5,182 nt of DNA from Anaerolineales bacterium (GTDB lineage: Bacteria > Chloroflexota > Anaerolineae > Anaerolineales > UBA11657), in contig CANNEJ010000134.1 of assembly GCA_947503585.1 (NCBI GenBank), positions 1 to 5,182 of the forward strand, given 5' to 3'. A program made the translations under genes and the position numbers. Under the pieces are notes generated by a model. That model was not told where the DNA came from and ran no database searches. It saw only the letters and a program-made list of their open reading frames with translations. Shown one piece after another: positions 1 to 5,119 of this stretch; the stretch's first letter is position 1; each line of letters begins with the position of its first letter.

Positions 1-180
1 CTGCCCCGCGCGCAGTGCCAGTTGGCGCTGGCTGCGCGCCGCCAGCAATTCGCGCCGGCGTGCGCCAAACTCGTGCTCCAATTGCGCCACAAACTGCAGC
101 GCTTCGGCGCTCAGTACATGCGCAAACTCCGGTGCAATCGGCACTTGCAACTGCAAACTACCAGCGGAAACTTTTGACAT
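1..180 (-). CDS. aceB: Malate synthase A, N-terminal fragment (cut by left window edge)
   Basis: Malate synthase condenses glyoxylate with acetyl-CoA to give malate, the second step of the glyoxylate shunt, in the cytosol. Reading the minus strand from the ATG at 180 gives 60 uninterrupted codons up to the window edge. The product begins MSKVSAGSLQLQVP, followed by LSAEALQFVAQLEHEF (residues about 28-43) and ARRRELLAARSQRQ (about 45-58). This matches the start of malate synthase A, where a 'LT-EA--F---L---F---R--LLAAR--RQ' block occurs near residues 25-60. The start is supported by a purine-rich AAGAGGG at 195-189, 8 nt upstream. The family is about 530 residues, so most of the gene, including the catalytic barrel, lies outside the window. 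The gene is divergent from the ureohydrolase at 260. Identification rests only on the N-terminal segment, but that block is characteristic. Confidence 0.82.
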   Translation of the reverse strand, partial: MSKVSAGSLQLQVPIAPEFAHVLSAEALQFVAQLEHEFGARRRELLAARSQRQLALRAGQ

Positions 181-259
181 TTAGGGAGCCCTCTTGATGG
201 CAGGGGTAAAATTGCGCTATGCGTTTGCGCTCCGAAAGTATAGCTGAGGCAAGGCCAAG
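181..259. promoter_or_regulatory. Divergent promoter region between malate synthase and ureohydrolase genes
   Basis: These 79 nt separate two divergent starts, so both promoters should lie here or just inside the genes. On the minus strand a TATACT box reads from 242 to 237 and would start the malate synthase transcript near 231, giving a leader of about 50 nt. On the plus strand an overlapping TATAGC (239-244) could serve the ureohydrolase. Neither has a good -35 hexamer at 16-18 nt. A second AT-rich patch, TAAAAT (207-212), is an alternative -10. The short inverted repeat AGGGAGCCCT (183-192) next to the malate synthase start overlaps its ribosome binding site. The promoter assignment is inference from motif and position. 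Confidence 0.3.
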
Positions 260-1207
260 ATGACCCCAAACGCAGCGCTTGGCGCCCATCTGCAGCCCTT
301 TGCGGGCATCACCACATTTATGCGCCAGACTGCCACGCGCGAACTGGCCGGAGCGGATGTGTGCGTGATGGGCGTGCCGATCGACAGCGGCGTCAGCCAC
401 CGCCCCGGCTGCCGCTTCGGGCCGCGCAAAATTCGCGAGCTCTCACTGTTGCTGTGGGGTTACAACAATGTGCTGGGCGTAGCGCCGCTGGACCATTTGC
501 GCCTTGTGGACTATGGGGATGTGAACGCACCACCGGTGGACTTGCGTGCGGCGCATACTGCCATCGAAGCGGAAGCTGCTGCCGTGTTGCAAGCCGGCTG
601 CACGTTGCTGGCGCTCGGCGGCGACCATTCCATCTCCCTGCCGTTGCTGCGCGCGCATGCCCGCCACCACGGCGCACTCGCCGTCGTTCACTTTGATGCA
701 CACCCGGACTGCTGGGAGTCAGAATTTGCCGGCCATCCATACAGTCATGGCACTCCGTTCCGGCACGCGCTGCAAGAGGGGCTGATCGATCCGGCAGCGT
801 ACGTGCAAATCGGCATCCGCGGCTCCACCAGCAGTGCCAGTGACTACGCTGACGCGCGCGCACTCGGTGCGCGCATTATCACGGCCGATGAAGCACATGC
901 GCGCGGTGTACAAGCCGTGTTGGATGAGGTGCAAGCGCAAATGGGGCGCCGCAAAGTGTATGTGTCGCTGGATATTGACTCCGCCGACCCTGCTTATGCG
1001 CCCGGCACGGGCACGCCGGAAGTGGGCGGATTCTCCAGCCGCGAGCTGCTGCAGTATGTGCGCGGCTTGCGCAACTTACAGCTTGTAGGTTTTGATATTG
1101 TGGAGGTGAGCCCGCCATATGACCACGGCGACATCACCGCAGTCCTCGCCGCCAATCTGGCATTTGAGTTTTTGTCACTGCTCGCACTTCAGTACAAAAA
1201 AAGTTAG
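260..1207 (+). CDS. Agmatinase/arginase-superfamily ureohydrolase
   Basis: This 315-residue cytosolic enzyme belongs to the dinuclear manganese ureohydrolases, which hydrolyse guanidino compounds (agmatine, guanidinobutyrate and similar) to an amine plus urea. All metal ligands are visible: H123 in GGDHS (120-124), D146, H148 and D150 in HFDAHPDCW (144-152), and D238 and D240 in SLDIDSADPAYAPGTGTPE (236-254). YSHGTPF (161-167) carries the substrate-loop histidine H163, and VEVSPPYDHGDIT (281-293) holds the conserved E282. N-terminal RPGCRFGPRKIRE (48-60) and VDYGDV (83-88) are also family hallmarks. The length is normal. An AAGG (251-254) or GAGG (246-249) precedes the ATG. The HPDCW variant differs from the HTDT/HTDTW of well-studied agmatinases, so the substrate is left open: agmatinase is the usual name, but guanidinobutyrase or a related activity is possible. 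No arginine decarboxylase or transporter is in view. It ends 44 nt from the convergent M24 gene. Confidence 0.9.
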   Translation: MTPNAALGAHLQPFAGITTFMRQTATRELAGADVCVMGVPIDSGVSHRPGCRFGPRKIRELSLLLWGYNNVLGVAPLDHLRLVDYGDVNAPPVDLRAAHTAIEAEAAAVLQAGCTLLALGGDHSISLPLLRAHARHHGALAVVHFDAHPDCWESEFAGHPYSHGTPFRHALQEGLIDPAAYVQIGIRGSTSSASDYADARALGARIITADEAHARGVQAVLDEVQAQMGRRKVYVSLDIDSADPAYAPGTGTPEVGGFSSRELLQYVRGLRNLQLVGFDIVEVSPPYDHGDITAVLAANLAFEFLSLLALQYKKS

Positions 1208-1248
1208 CGGCGGTGCGCAGTGCACTGTTGCAGTCGGCGAACCACCGC
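1196..1248 (-). terminator. Possible intrinsic terminator of the M24 peptidase gene
   Basis: In the 44-nt gap between the convergent genes, GCGGTG (1210-1215) and CACCGC (1243-1248) can pair as the base of a hairpin. Inside it are the 10-bp palindrome CAGTGCACTG (1218-1227) and a small ACTG-TTG-CAGT hairpin (1224-1234). Read on the minus strand, the hairpin is followed after 7 nt by seven consecutive T's (complement of A1196-A1202), as expected of a Rho-independent terminator for the M24 gene. The T-run overlaps the last lysine codons of the ureohydrolase gene. On the plus strand there is no T-run after the hairpin. The large interior loop and the 7-nt gap make this a weak example. Confidence 0.3.
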
Positions 1249-1251
1249 GTC

Positions 1252-2472
1252 TCAGGGTTGCACGAGATAAAGCTCTGTCTGCGGCGTGCTGATCAGCTCC
1301 GCGCCGTCGTCAGTCACAAGCGCGTTCTCCTCCAGATAAACCCACCCGTAGCCCGGCACCTGCGCCCCCAGCTCAATCGCAAAGACGTTGCCGGCCTCCA
1401 CCGGCACATACGGCGATTTGCCGTAACGCTCCCAGCGCGGTCCCAACGTGGCGCCGCCATCATGTGCCACGCGCCCCACATTGTGGCCGTATGCATGCAT
1501 GTACTCCGGCAAGCCATGCCGCGTCAGATACTCGCGCGCCACAGAGTCAACTTCCCAGCCGGTTATGCCGGGTTTCAGCGCCATCAATCCCACCATCAAC
1601 GCGCCGCGCACAATCTTCCATACCTGCAGCACCGCAGGCGGTGGCGCAATCTCGCCAGGCGCCAGCACATACCACATTCGCTGCAAGTCCGCGCAGAAGC
1701 CGTTCTGCTTGACGCCAAAATCAACGTGCACCAAATGCCCGGGCTGTACGCTCAGCTGGCTCGGCGCGCCATGTCCGATCACCGAGTCTGGCCCGGTGTT
1801 CACAATCGGGCAGCCCGCCCAATCCCATGCTGTGGTTAATCCGTCCTGCTGCAGCCGTTGATGCAAATAATCCGCCAGTTGCTGCTCCGTTACGCCCAGC
1901 GCAATGCGTTTGCCAAAATCATGCAGCAGGCGCTCAGTGGTGGCCACAGCCTGGCGGATCAGCTGCAGCTCGCTTGCAGACTTCTGTCCGCGCAGGCTGC
2001 TAACCAAACTCTCCGCAGATACGAGTTGCGCCGGCTGCAGGCCGGCTTCACTGGCAATTGCCTCGAGGGTCATGCGCATGCCACTCGTCAGTCCATCGGC
2101 AGCGGGGTCGCTCTCGGAAAAGTTAATGGCAAGCCGGCGTGCGCCGCTGCGGCGCAGCAGGTCCGCCAACATTGGCCGAACGGATTGGTCGTAGCCGCTG
2201 ACGGTGGTAAAGGTGTTCAGGCGCTCCACATTGTTGGCGTCATGCCGGCCAACCAGCGCATGGCTGGTGCCATCGCGCTGCACCAAAAATGCTGAATGCC
2301 ACGTTAGCTCATGCGGGTAAATTAACTCCAGCGCCGGGTCTTTGCTCAGGCTGGTCTCGCGCACAAACACGAGCCACGCATCAAGATCAAGTCGCTCCAG
2401 CAGCTGCACGGCCTGCAGCAGTTTCTCGCGCGCAATCAGCACGGCCGGGTCAGAGACTGCGCTACTGTTCAT
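1252..2472 (-). CDS. M24 family metallopeptidase (Xaa-Pro dipeptidase/aminopeptidase P-like)
   Basis: This 406-residue cytosolic protein has a creatinase-type N-terminal domain (about 10-160) followed by a pita-bread M24 catalytic domain (about 170-400). Family members use two metal ions to cleave the bond before proline in peptides. The five metal ligands can be placed: D251 in HVDFG (249-253), D262 in CADLQR (260-265), H330 in HAYGHNVG (326-333), E367 in FAIELG (364-369) and E381 in YLEENALVT (379-387). Further conserved histidines are H234 in IGHGAPS (232-238) and H337 in VAHDGG (335-340). All catalytic residues are intact and the length is typical. The start ATG has no clear Shine-Dalgarno sequence; instead a TAATAT box lies 6 nt upstream. 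It follows trxB by 53 nt on the same strand. Dipeptidase versus aminopeptidase P cannot be decided from sequence, and some M24 relatives are creatinases or other hydrolases. Confidence 0.9.
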   Translation of the reverse strand: MNSSAVSDPAVLIAREKLLQAVQLLERLDLDAWLVFVRETSLSKDPALELIYPHELTWHSAFLVQRDGTSHALVGRHDANNVERLNTFTTVSGYDQSVRPMLADLLRRSGARRLAINFSESDPAADGLTSGMRMTLEAIASEAGLQPAQLVSAESLVSSLRGQKSASELQLIRQAVATTERLLHDFGKRIALGVTEQQLADYLHQRLQQDGLTTAWDWAGCPIVNTGPDSVIGHGAPSQLSVQPGHLVHVDFGVKQNGFCADLQRMWYVLAPGEIAPPPAVLQVWKIVRGALMVGLMALKPGITGWEVDSVAREYLTRHGLPEYMHAYGHNVGRVAHDGGATLGPRWERYGKSPYVPVEAGNVFAIELGAQVPGYGWVYLEENALVTDDGAELISTPQTELYLVQP

Positions 2473-2478
2473 TGGCTA

Positions 2479-2484
2479 ATATTA
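2479..2484 (-). promoter_or_regulatory. -10-like box directly upstream of the M24 peptidase start
   Basis: On the minus strand TAATAT reads from 2484 to 2479 within an AT-rich island (CCAAAATAATATT) in otherwise GC-rich DNA. Its last base is 6 nt before the A of the ATG at 2472. If it is a sigma-70-type -10 box, transcription would begin at about 2473-2472, giving a leaderless mRNA. That would fit the absence of a ribosome binding site. I see no matching -35. The box suggests the peptidase can be transcribed independently of trxB. Confidence 0.35.
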
Positions 2485-2525
2485 TTTTGGCGCCACGCAC
2501 GCGTACGCTCGGCTGAAATACTGCC

Positions 2526-3476
2526 CTAGTTTTCGCGTGCGGCCAGCCAGCGCTCGGCATCCAGCGCTGCCATGCAGCCGGTGCCGGCTGCCGTCACCGC
2601 CTGCCGGTAAACCTTGTCCGCCACGTCCCCGCATGCAAAAACACCCGCCACGTTGGTGCGCGTTGAACCGGGCTGCACTTTCAAATATCCAAGCTCGTCC
2701 ATATCCAACACGCCGTGCAAAAGGTGGCTGTTGGGTGTGTGCCCGATTGCGATAAATACACCACCCACTGCCAGGTCACGCTGCGCACCAGTGCGCACAT
2801 CCTGCAAACGCACAGCTGAAACGCCGGTTTCCACCGCACCAATAATTTCCTGCACAGCCACGTTCCACACCAGGTCAATCTTGGGATTCTTTACGGCACG
2901 GTCGACCATGAACTTGCTGGCACGCAGCTCGCCGCGGCGATGCAGCACGTGCACGCGCGTTGCAAAATTCGTGAGAAACAACGCCTCTTCCACGGCTGTG
3001 TCGCCGCCGCCCACCACCGCCACTTCCTTGCCACGAAAGAAAAAGCCATCGCAGGTGGCACACGCCGAAACACCGTGGCCGCGCAGGCGCGTCTCTGAGT
3101 CCAGCCCAAGCCAGCGCGCGGAAGCCCCAGCCGAAATAATCAGCGCCTCACAGCGCAGCACTTCGCCGTCATCCTCGAGCACCAGCTCAAACGGATGTTT
3201 TTCCACATTTACACGCGCCACATTCCCGGTGCGGAATACTGTCCCAAAGCGCTCGGCCTGCTGCCGGAACAATGTCATCAATTCCGGCCCTTGCACGCCG
3301 TCCGGAAAGCCGGGATAGTTCTCAACGTCCGTTGTAATCATCAGCTGGCCGCCGGCGTCGATGCCCGCCACCACCACCGGCGCGAGGTTGGCACGCGCCG
3401 CATAAATTGCAGCCGTCAGCCCGGCCGGACCGGAGCCCAGGATTACAAGTTTGTGGACGTGATTGTTTGCGGTCAT
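2526..3476 (-). CDS. trxB: Thioredoxin reductase (NADPH)
   Basis: TrxB passes electrons from NADPH through FAD and a redox-active disulfide to thioredoxin, maintaining cytosolic thiols. The 316-residue product has the FAD-binding GSGPAG (14-19) and GGQLM/TTDVENYPGFP (42-58). The active-site disulfide is CATC (139-142), followed by DGFFF. The NADPH-binding fold carries GGGDTA (156-161), and HRRGELR (179-185) provides the arginines that select NADPH over NADH. The C-terminal FAD motif is GVFACGDV (278-285), followed by RQAVTAAGTGC (291-301). Order, spacing and length match low-molecular-weight bacterial TrxB. The HRRxxxR motif argues against the NADH- or ferredoxin-linked relatives. The ATG at 3476 leaves the usual short N-terminus before the first beta strand; the nearest purine-rich stretch, GAAAGGG, is about 13 nt away, which is far for a ribosome binding site. 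No thioredoxin gene is in the window. It lies 59 nt after the 76-residue membrane protein gene and 53 nt before the M24 gene. Confidence 0.96.
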   Translation of the reverse strand: MTANNHVHKLVILGSGPAGLTAAIYAARANLAPVVVAGIDAGGQLMITTDVENYPGFPDGVQGPELMTLFRQQAERFGTVFRTGNVARVNVEKHPFELVLEDDGEVLRCEALIISAGASARWLGLDSETRLRGHGVSACATCDGFFFRGKEVAVVGGGDTAVEEALFLTNFATRVHVLHRRGELRASKFMVDRAVKNPKIDLVWNVAVQEIIGAVETGVSAVRLQDVRTGAQRDLAVGGVFIAIGHTPNSHLLHGVLDMDELGYLKVQPGSTRTNVAGVFACGDVADKVYRQAVTAAGTGCMAALDAERWLAAREN

Positions 3477-3510
3477 GAAATTTGATCGGCCCTTTCGAAT
3501 AGATTTGTAA

Positions 3511-3529
3511 CGCCGCCAGAACGGCTGCG
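3511..3529 (-). terminator. Hairpin between the 76-residue membrane protein gene and trxB
   Basis: CGCCGCC (3511-3517) and GGCTGCG (3523-3529) form a stem of 6 pairs with one internal mismatch, closing a 5-nt loop (3518-3522). The hairpin starts 7 nt after the stop of the upstream gene and ends about 35 nt before the trxB ATG. On the minus strand it is followed by TTACAAATCT rather than a clean T-run, so it is at best a weak terminator. It could instead be an mRNA-processing or attenuating structure separating trxB from the membrane-protein genes. Confidence 0.35.
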
Positions 3530-3535
3530 GTTAAA

Positions 3536-3766
3536 TTAGATGCGCGCCAGATTTGCAATCTGCCGCAACAAGCTCAACACACCAAAACCCAGCTTCACCG
3601 CCTTGGCTGCGGACAGCGGCGGCGCATCAGCCTGCTCCTGTGCGCGCCGCTGGTAGAGGTAGGCACCAAACAAGCCAAGCAATGCTCCCAGCAGCGCACC
3701 GACCAATAGCGGGTTCGCCAGCAGCTGGCTACCCTTGTTTCGTCTGCGTGTTCTCATCTCACTCAT
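3536..3766 (-). CDS. Small single-helix membrane protein of unknown function
   Basis: I do not recognise a named family. The product is 76 residues. A strongly basic N-terminus (MSEMRTRRRNK) precedes one hydrophobic segment at about 17-38, NPLLVGALLGALLGLFGAYL. Its glycines at 23, 27 and 31 are spaced four apart, the GxxxG pattern that favours helix-helix packing in membranes. A charged linker (QRRAQEQADAPP, 39-50) leads to a C-terminal amphipathic or semi-hydrophobic helix (53-76) containing LLRQIANLARI. By the positive-inside rule the N-terminus should be cytosolic. The coherent design (basic head, helix, linker, helix) and 24-nt spacing from the upstream membrane protein gene support a real gene. 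The ATG at 3766 is chosen; a second in-frame ATG at 3757 is an alternative. My recollection is that similar small proteins occur in Chloroflexota, but this is unverified. Confidence 0.7.
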   Translation of the reverse strand: MSEMRTRRRNKGSQLLANPLLVGALLGALLGLFGAYLYQRRAQEQADAPPLSAAKAVKLGFGVLSLLRQIANLARI

Positions 3767-3771
3767 GGCGG

Positions 3772-3777
3772 ATTTAA
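3772..3777 (-). promoter_or_regulatory. -10-like box immediately before the 76-residue membrane protein start
   Basis: TTAAAT reads from 3777 to 3772 on the minus strand, 5 nt before the ATG at 3766, in the 24-nt gap after the two-helix membrane protein gene. The spacing would put the transcription start on the A of the ATG. It lacks the important A at the second position of the -10 consensus and has no -35, so it may just be an AT-rich initiation region. No Shine-Dalgarno sequence is present. Confidence 0.2.
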
Positions 3778-3790
3778 CTGTATCGCACCT

Positions 3791-4243
3791 TTAGTCCCGT
3801 GCCGGAAAGCCAAGGTCGCGCCCGCCCCAGTAGCGCTGCCATGCGCGCCGTGCGCCATCAAGCGGATGCTGTACGGCGTGCACAACCTCTTGCACGCGCC
3901 GGCACCAGGCCACAACCTCGCGCCGGATATTCTCCGTGCCGGCGGCTGCGCGCACGCTCCACGCAGGCACCGTGCGCTGCAGCTCCGCAACCATGCCAAC
4001 CAGAACCCACAGTGCCATGCACAGCAAAATCAATACGAGCAGAATGGGCAGCAGCACAAACACCAGCAGGGCCGCATTGGCCAGAGTGCCCAGCGCAGTG
4101 CGGCTGATTACGCCGGTCACTGCCAGCCCGGTCACAGCCATGCCGGCAGCCAGCCCGCAAGCAGCAGCCACAACAACCGGCCCACGCACCTGCCAGACTA
4201 AATCATCCCTCATTGCAGAATGTCTTTCAGGCATGCGCACCAT
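3791..4243 (-). CDS. Two-helix membrane protein of unknown function
   Basis: No known family is recognised. From the ATG at 4243 the protein is 150 residues; in-frame ATGs at 4234 and 4213 would give 147 or 140. The reading frame stays open upstream to 4846, but that part is antisense to the PHP gene and lacks membrane-protein character, so the start must lie near 4243. There is a short charged N-terminus and a first hydrophobic segment at about 22-46 (VVVAAACGLAAGMAVTGLAV). After a short loop comes a long, very hydrophobic segment at about 54-87 (LLVFVLLPILLVLILLCMAL). The C-terminal 60 residues are helical and rich in arginine, tryptophan and valine (ENIRREVVAWCRRVQEVV, 104-121), predicted cytosolic and possibly membrane-surface-associated. 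It is followed after 24 nt by the single-helix membrane protein gene, so the two are probably co-transcribed. A role in envelope or membrane organisation is possible, but nothing in the sequence shows it. Confidence 0.68.
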   Translation of the reverse strand: MVRMPERHSAMRDDLVWQVRGPVVVAAACGLAAGMAVTGLAVTGVISRTALGTLANAALLVFVLLPILLVLILLCMALWVLVGMVAELQRTVPAWSVRAAAGTENIRREVVAWCRRVQEVVHAVQHPLDGARRAWQRYWGGRDLGFPARD

Positions 4244-4297
4244 TTCCGGCGAGAGTCTATCATCAATCAAGCCCGCACCGCAGGTATACTGCATTGC
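4244..4297. promoter_or_regulatory. Compact divergent promoter region: membrane protein gene / PHP gene
   Basis: Only 54 nt separate the two divergent ATGs. On the plus strand TATACT (4285-4290) is a good -10 match, with its last base 7 nt before the A of the PHP start codon at 4298. That geometry implies a leaderless or near-leaderless mRNA, and no Shine-Dalgarno sequence precedes that ATG. On the minus strand TAGACT (4259-4254) lies 10 nt before the ATG at 4243. Neither box has a recognisable -35. The two promoters would be nearly back to back, so RNA polymerase binding could be mutually exclusive. Assignments are by motif and position only. Confidence 0.4.
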
Positions 4298-4960
4298 ATG
4301 CCTCTGCAGCGCATTGACATGCATTGCCACACAAATGCGTCCGGCGATTGCAGCATGGAGCCGGCACGGCTGCTGGCGGTGGCCCGCGAACGCGGCCTGC
4401 AGCGCCTGTGCATCACTGACCACAATAGTGTGCGCGCGGGCCTGGAGCTGGCGGCGCGCGCGCCCGAGCTGGTAGTGCCCGGCATTGAACTCCTCACAAC
4501 CAGGGGCGAACTGCTGGCATACTTTGTGACGGCCGAAGTTCCGGCGCGGCTGGAGCCGCTGCGCGCGATTGAACTGCTGCGCGCTCAGGGCGCCGTGATC
4601 AGCGTATCGCACCCCTGCGACCACAAACGCGGCGCCCGCTGGAGCGCTGCGCACCTGGCACAAATTTTGCCGCATGTGGACGCATTGGAGACTTTTAATG
4701 CGCGCTGCGTAACGCGCGGCATGAACCCGCTGGCAACGCTGGCGGCATTCGACGCGGGCCTGCCGGCTACTGCCGGCTCGGATGCGCATAGCTACGGCGA
4801 GGTTGGAATCGCAGGCCTGCTGCTGCCGGATTTTTCGAATGCGCATGAGTTATGCGCTGCGCTGCGGTCGGCACAGATCTTTGGGCGGCGATCAAGCGTG
4901 GCCGTCCATCTTTCATCGAGTTGGGCAGCATTGCGCAGCCGCGCCGGTGGTAAACTCTGA
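4298..4960 (+). CDS. PHP-domain metal-dependent phosphoesterase
   Basis: PHP-domain proteins are metal-dependent phosphoesterases with a distorted barrel. From the ATG at 4298 the product is 220 residues, nearly all one PHP domain. Visible metal-site motifs in order are HCH (H9, H11), ITDHN (D41, H42), PGIE (E64), SVSHP (H105), ETFNAR (E131, N134) and GSDAH (D162, H164). All expected ligand positions are present. The ASGDCSM segment after the first motif is also typical. The protein resembles small stand-alone PHP proteins of archaea and several bacterial phyla, rather than histidinol phosphatase or the longer TrpH/YciV nucleotide phosphatases; the substrate is unknown. An upstream in-frame ATG at 4220 is rejected because it would add about 26 non-family residues and overlap the divergent gene. 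Its stop is 5 nt before tRNA-Arg. Confidence 0.85.
   Translation: MPLQRIDMHCHTNASGDCSMEPARLLAVARERGLQRLCITDHNSVRAGLELAARAPELVVPGIELLTTRGELLAYFVTAEVPARLEPLRAIELLRAQGAVISVSHPCDHKRGARWSAAHLAQILPHVDALETFNARCVTRGMNPLATLAAFDAGLPATAGSDAHSYGEVGIAGLLLPDFSNAHELCAALRSAQIFGRRSSVAVHLSSSWAALRSRAGGKL
4951..4956 (+). promoter_or_regulatory. Possible tRNA-Arg -10 box inside the end of the PHP gene
   Basis: TAAACT (4951-4956) overlaps the last codons of the PHP gene and lies 9 nt before the first base of the tRNA. It would start transcription at about 4962-4963, giving a 5' leader of only 3-4 nt. No convincing -35 lies 16-18 nt upstream; TTGCGC at 4931-4936 is only 14 nt away. The alternative is that the tRNA is processed from a PHP-tRNA read-through transcript. 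Confidence 0.3.
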
Positions 4961-4965
4961 AGCAC

Positions 4966-5038
4966 GTCTCCGTAGCTCAGTGGATAGAGCGCTTGCCTCC
5001 GGAGCAAGAAGTCGCAGGTTCAAGTCCTGCCGGGGACA
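4966..5038 (+). tRNA. tRNA-Arg (anticodon CCG)
   Basis: A complete cloverleaf folds by eye. The acceptor stem is GTCTCCG (4966-4972) with CGGGGAC (5031-5037), including one G-T pair. The D stem is GCTC/GAGC (4975-4978 with 4987-4990) around loop AGTGGATA. The anticodon stem is CTTGC/GCAAG (4992-4996 with 5004-5008), with loop CTCCGGA giving anticodon CCG at 4999-5001, which reads the arginine codon CGG. The variable loop is 5 nt, and the T stem GCAGG/CCTGC (5014-5018 with 5026-5030) closes TTCAAGT. The discriminator base is A5038. CCA is not encoded (next bases are CTC), so it must be added by a nucleotidyltransferase. The tRNA is 73 nt. Confidence 0.97.
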
Positions 5039-5119
5039 CTCACCACTATTTGTTACCGGTTCACTTTTATGCCGCAATGTTGGCGCGACATGTGAATGCC
5101 CCACTTCCCTAAACCAACT
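5039..5119. other. Intergenic stretch after tRNA-Arg with no recognised feature
   Basis: These 81 nt contain only very short open frames. The palindrome ACCGGT lies in GTTACCGGTTCAC just downstream of the tRNA, followed by TTTTA, but no stem-loop with a proper loop is formed, so I do not call a terminator. No tRNA 3'-end duplicate (attachment site) is visible within the window. Confidence 0.4.

Noticed and set aside
393..863. 156-codon minus-strand open frame over the ureohydrolase gene
   Set aside because: Arg/Ala/Cys-rich antisense shadow of a gene whose sense frame carries every ureohydrolase motif.
1218..1227. 10-bp palindrome CAGTGCACTG as an operator
   Set aside because: It lies between convergent genes, not upstream of a start, and is better explained as part of a terminator hairpin or chance.
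1213..1839. 208-codon plus-strand open frame over the M24 gene
   Set aside because: Antisense to an intact M24 peptidase with all metal ligands; its translation is His/Arg-rich and resembles no protein.
2501..2508. Palindrome GCGTACGC between trxB and the M24 gene
   Set aside because: An 8-bp palindrome in GC-rich DNA is expected by chance, and no second copy or T-run gives it a function.
2614..3318. 234-codon plus-strand open frame over trxB
   Set aside because: Antisense shadow of trxB; the Ser/Thr/Pro/Arg-rich translation is typical of reverse-complemented GC-rich coding sequence.
4244..4846. Upstream extension of the minus-strand membrane protein frame (a 351-residue open frame in total)
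   Set aside because: This part is exactly antisense to the well-supported PHP gene, has a low-complexity Gln/Arg/Ala composition with no motif, and the membrane protein has good start codons at 4243-4213. It is an open frame produced by GC-rich codon bias.
4913..5104. 63-codon minus-strand frame containing CPRQDLNLRL
   Set aside because: The peptide is the antisense translation of the tRNA-Arg gene, a common false protein call.
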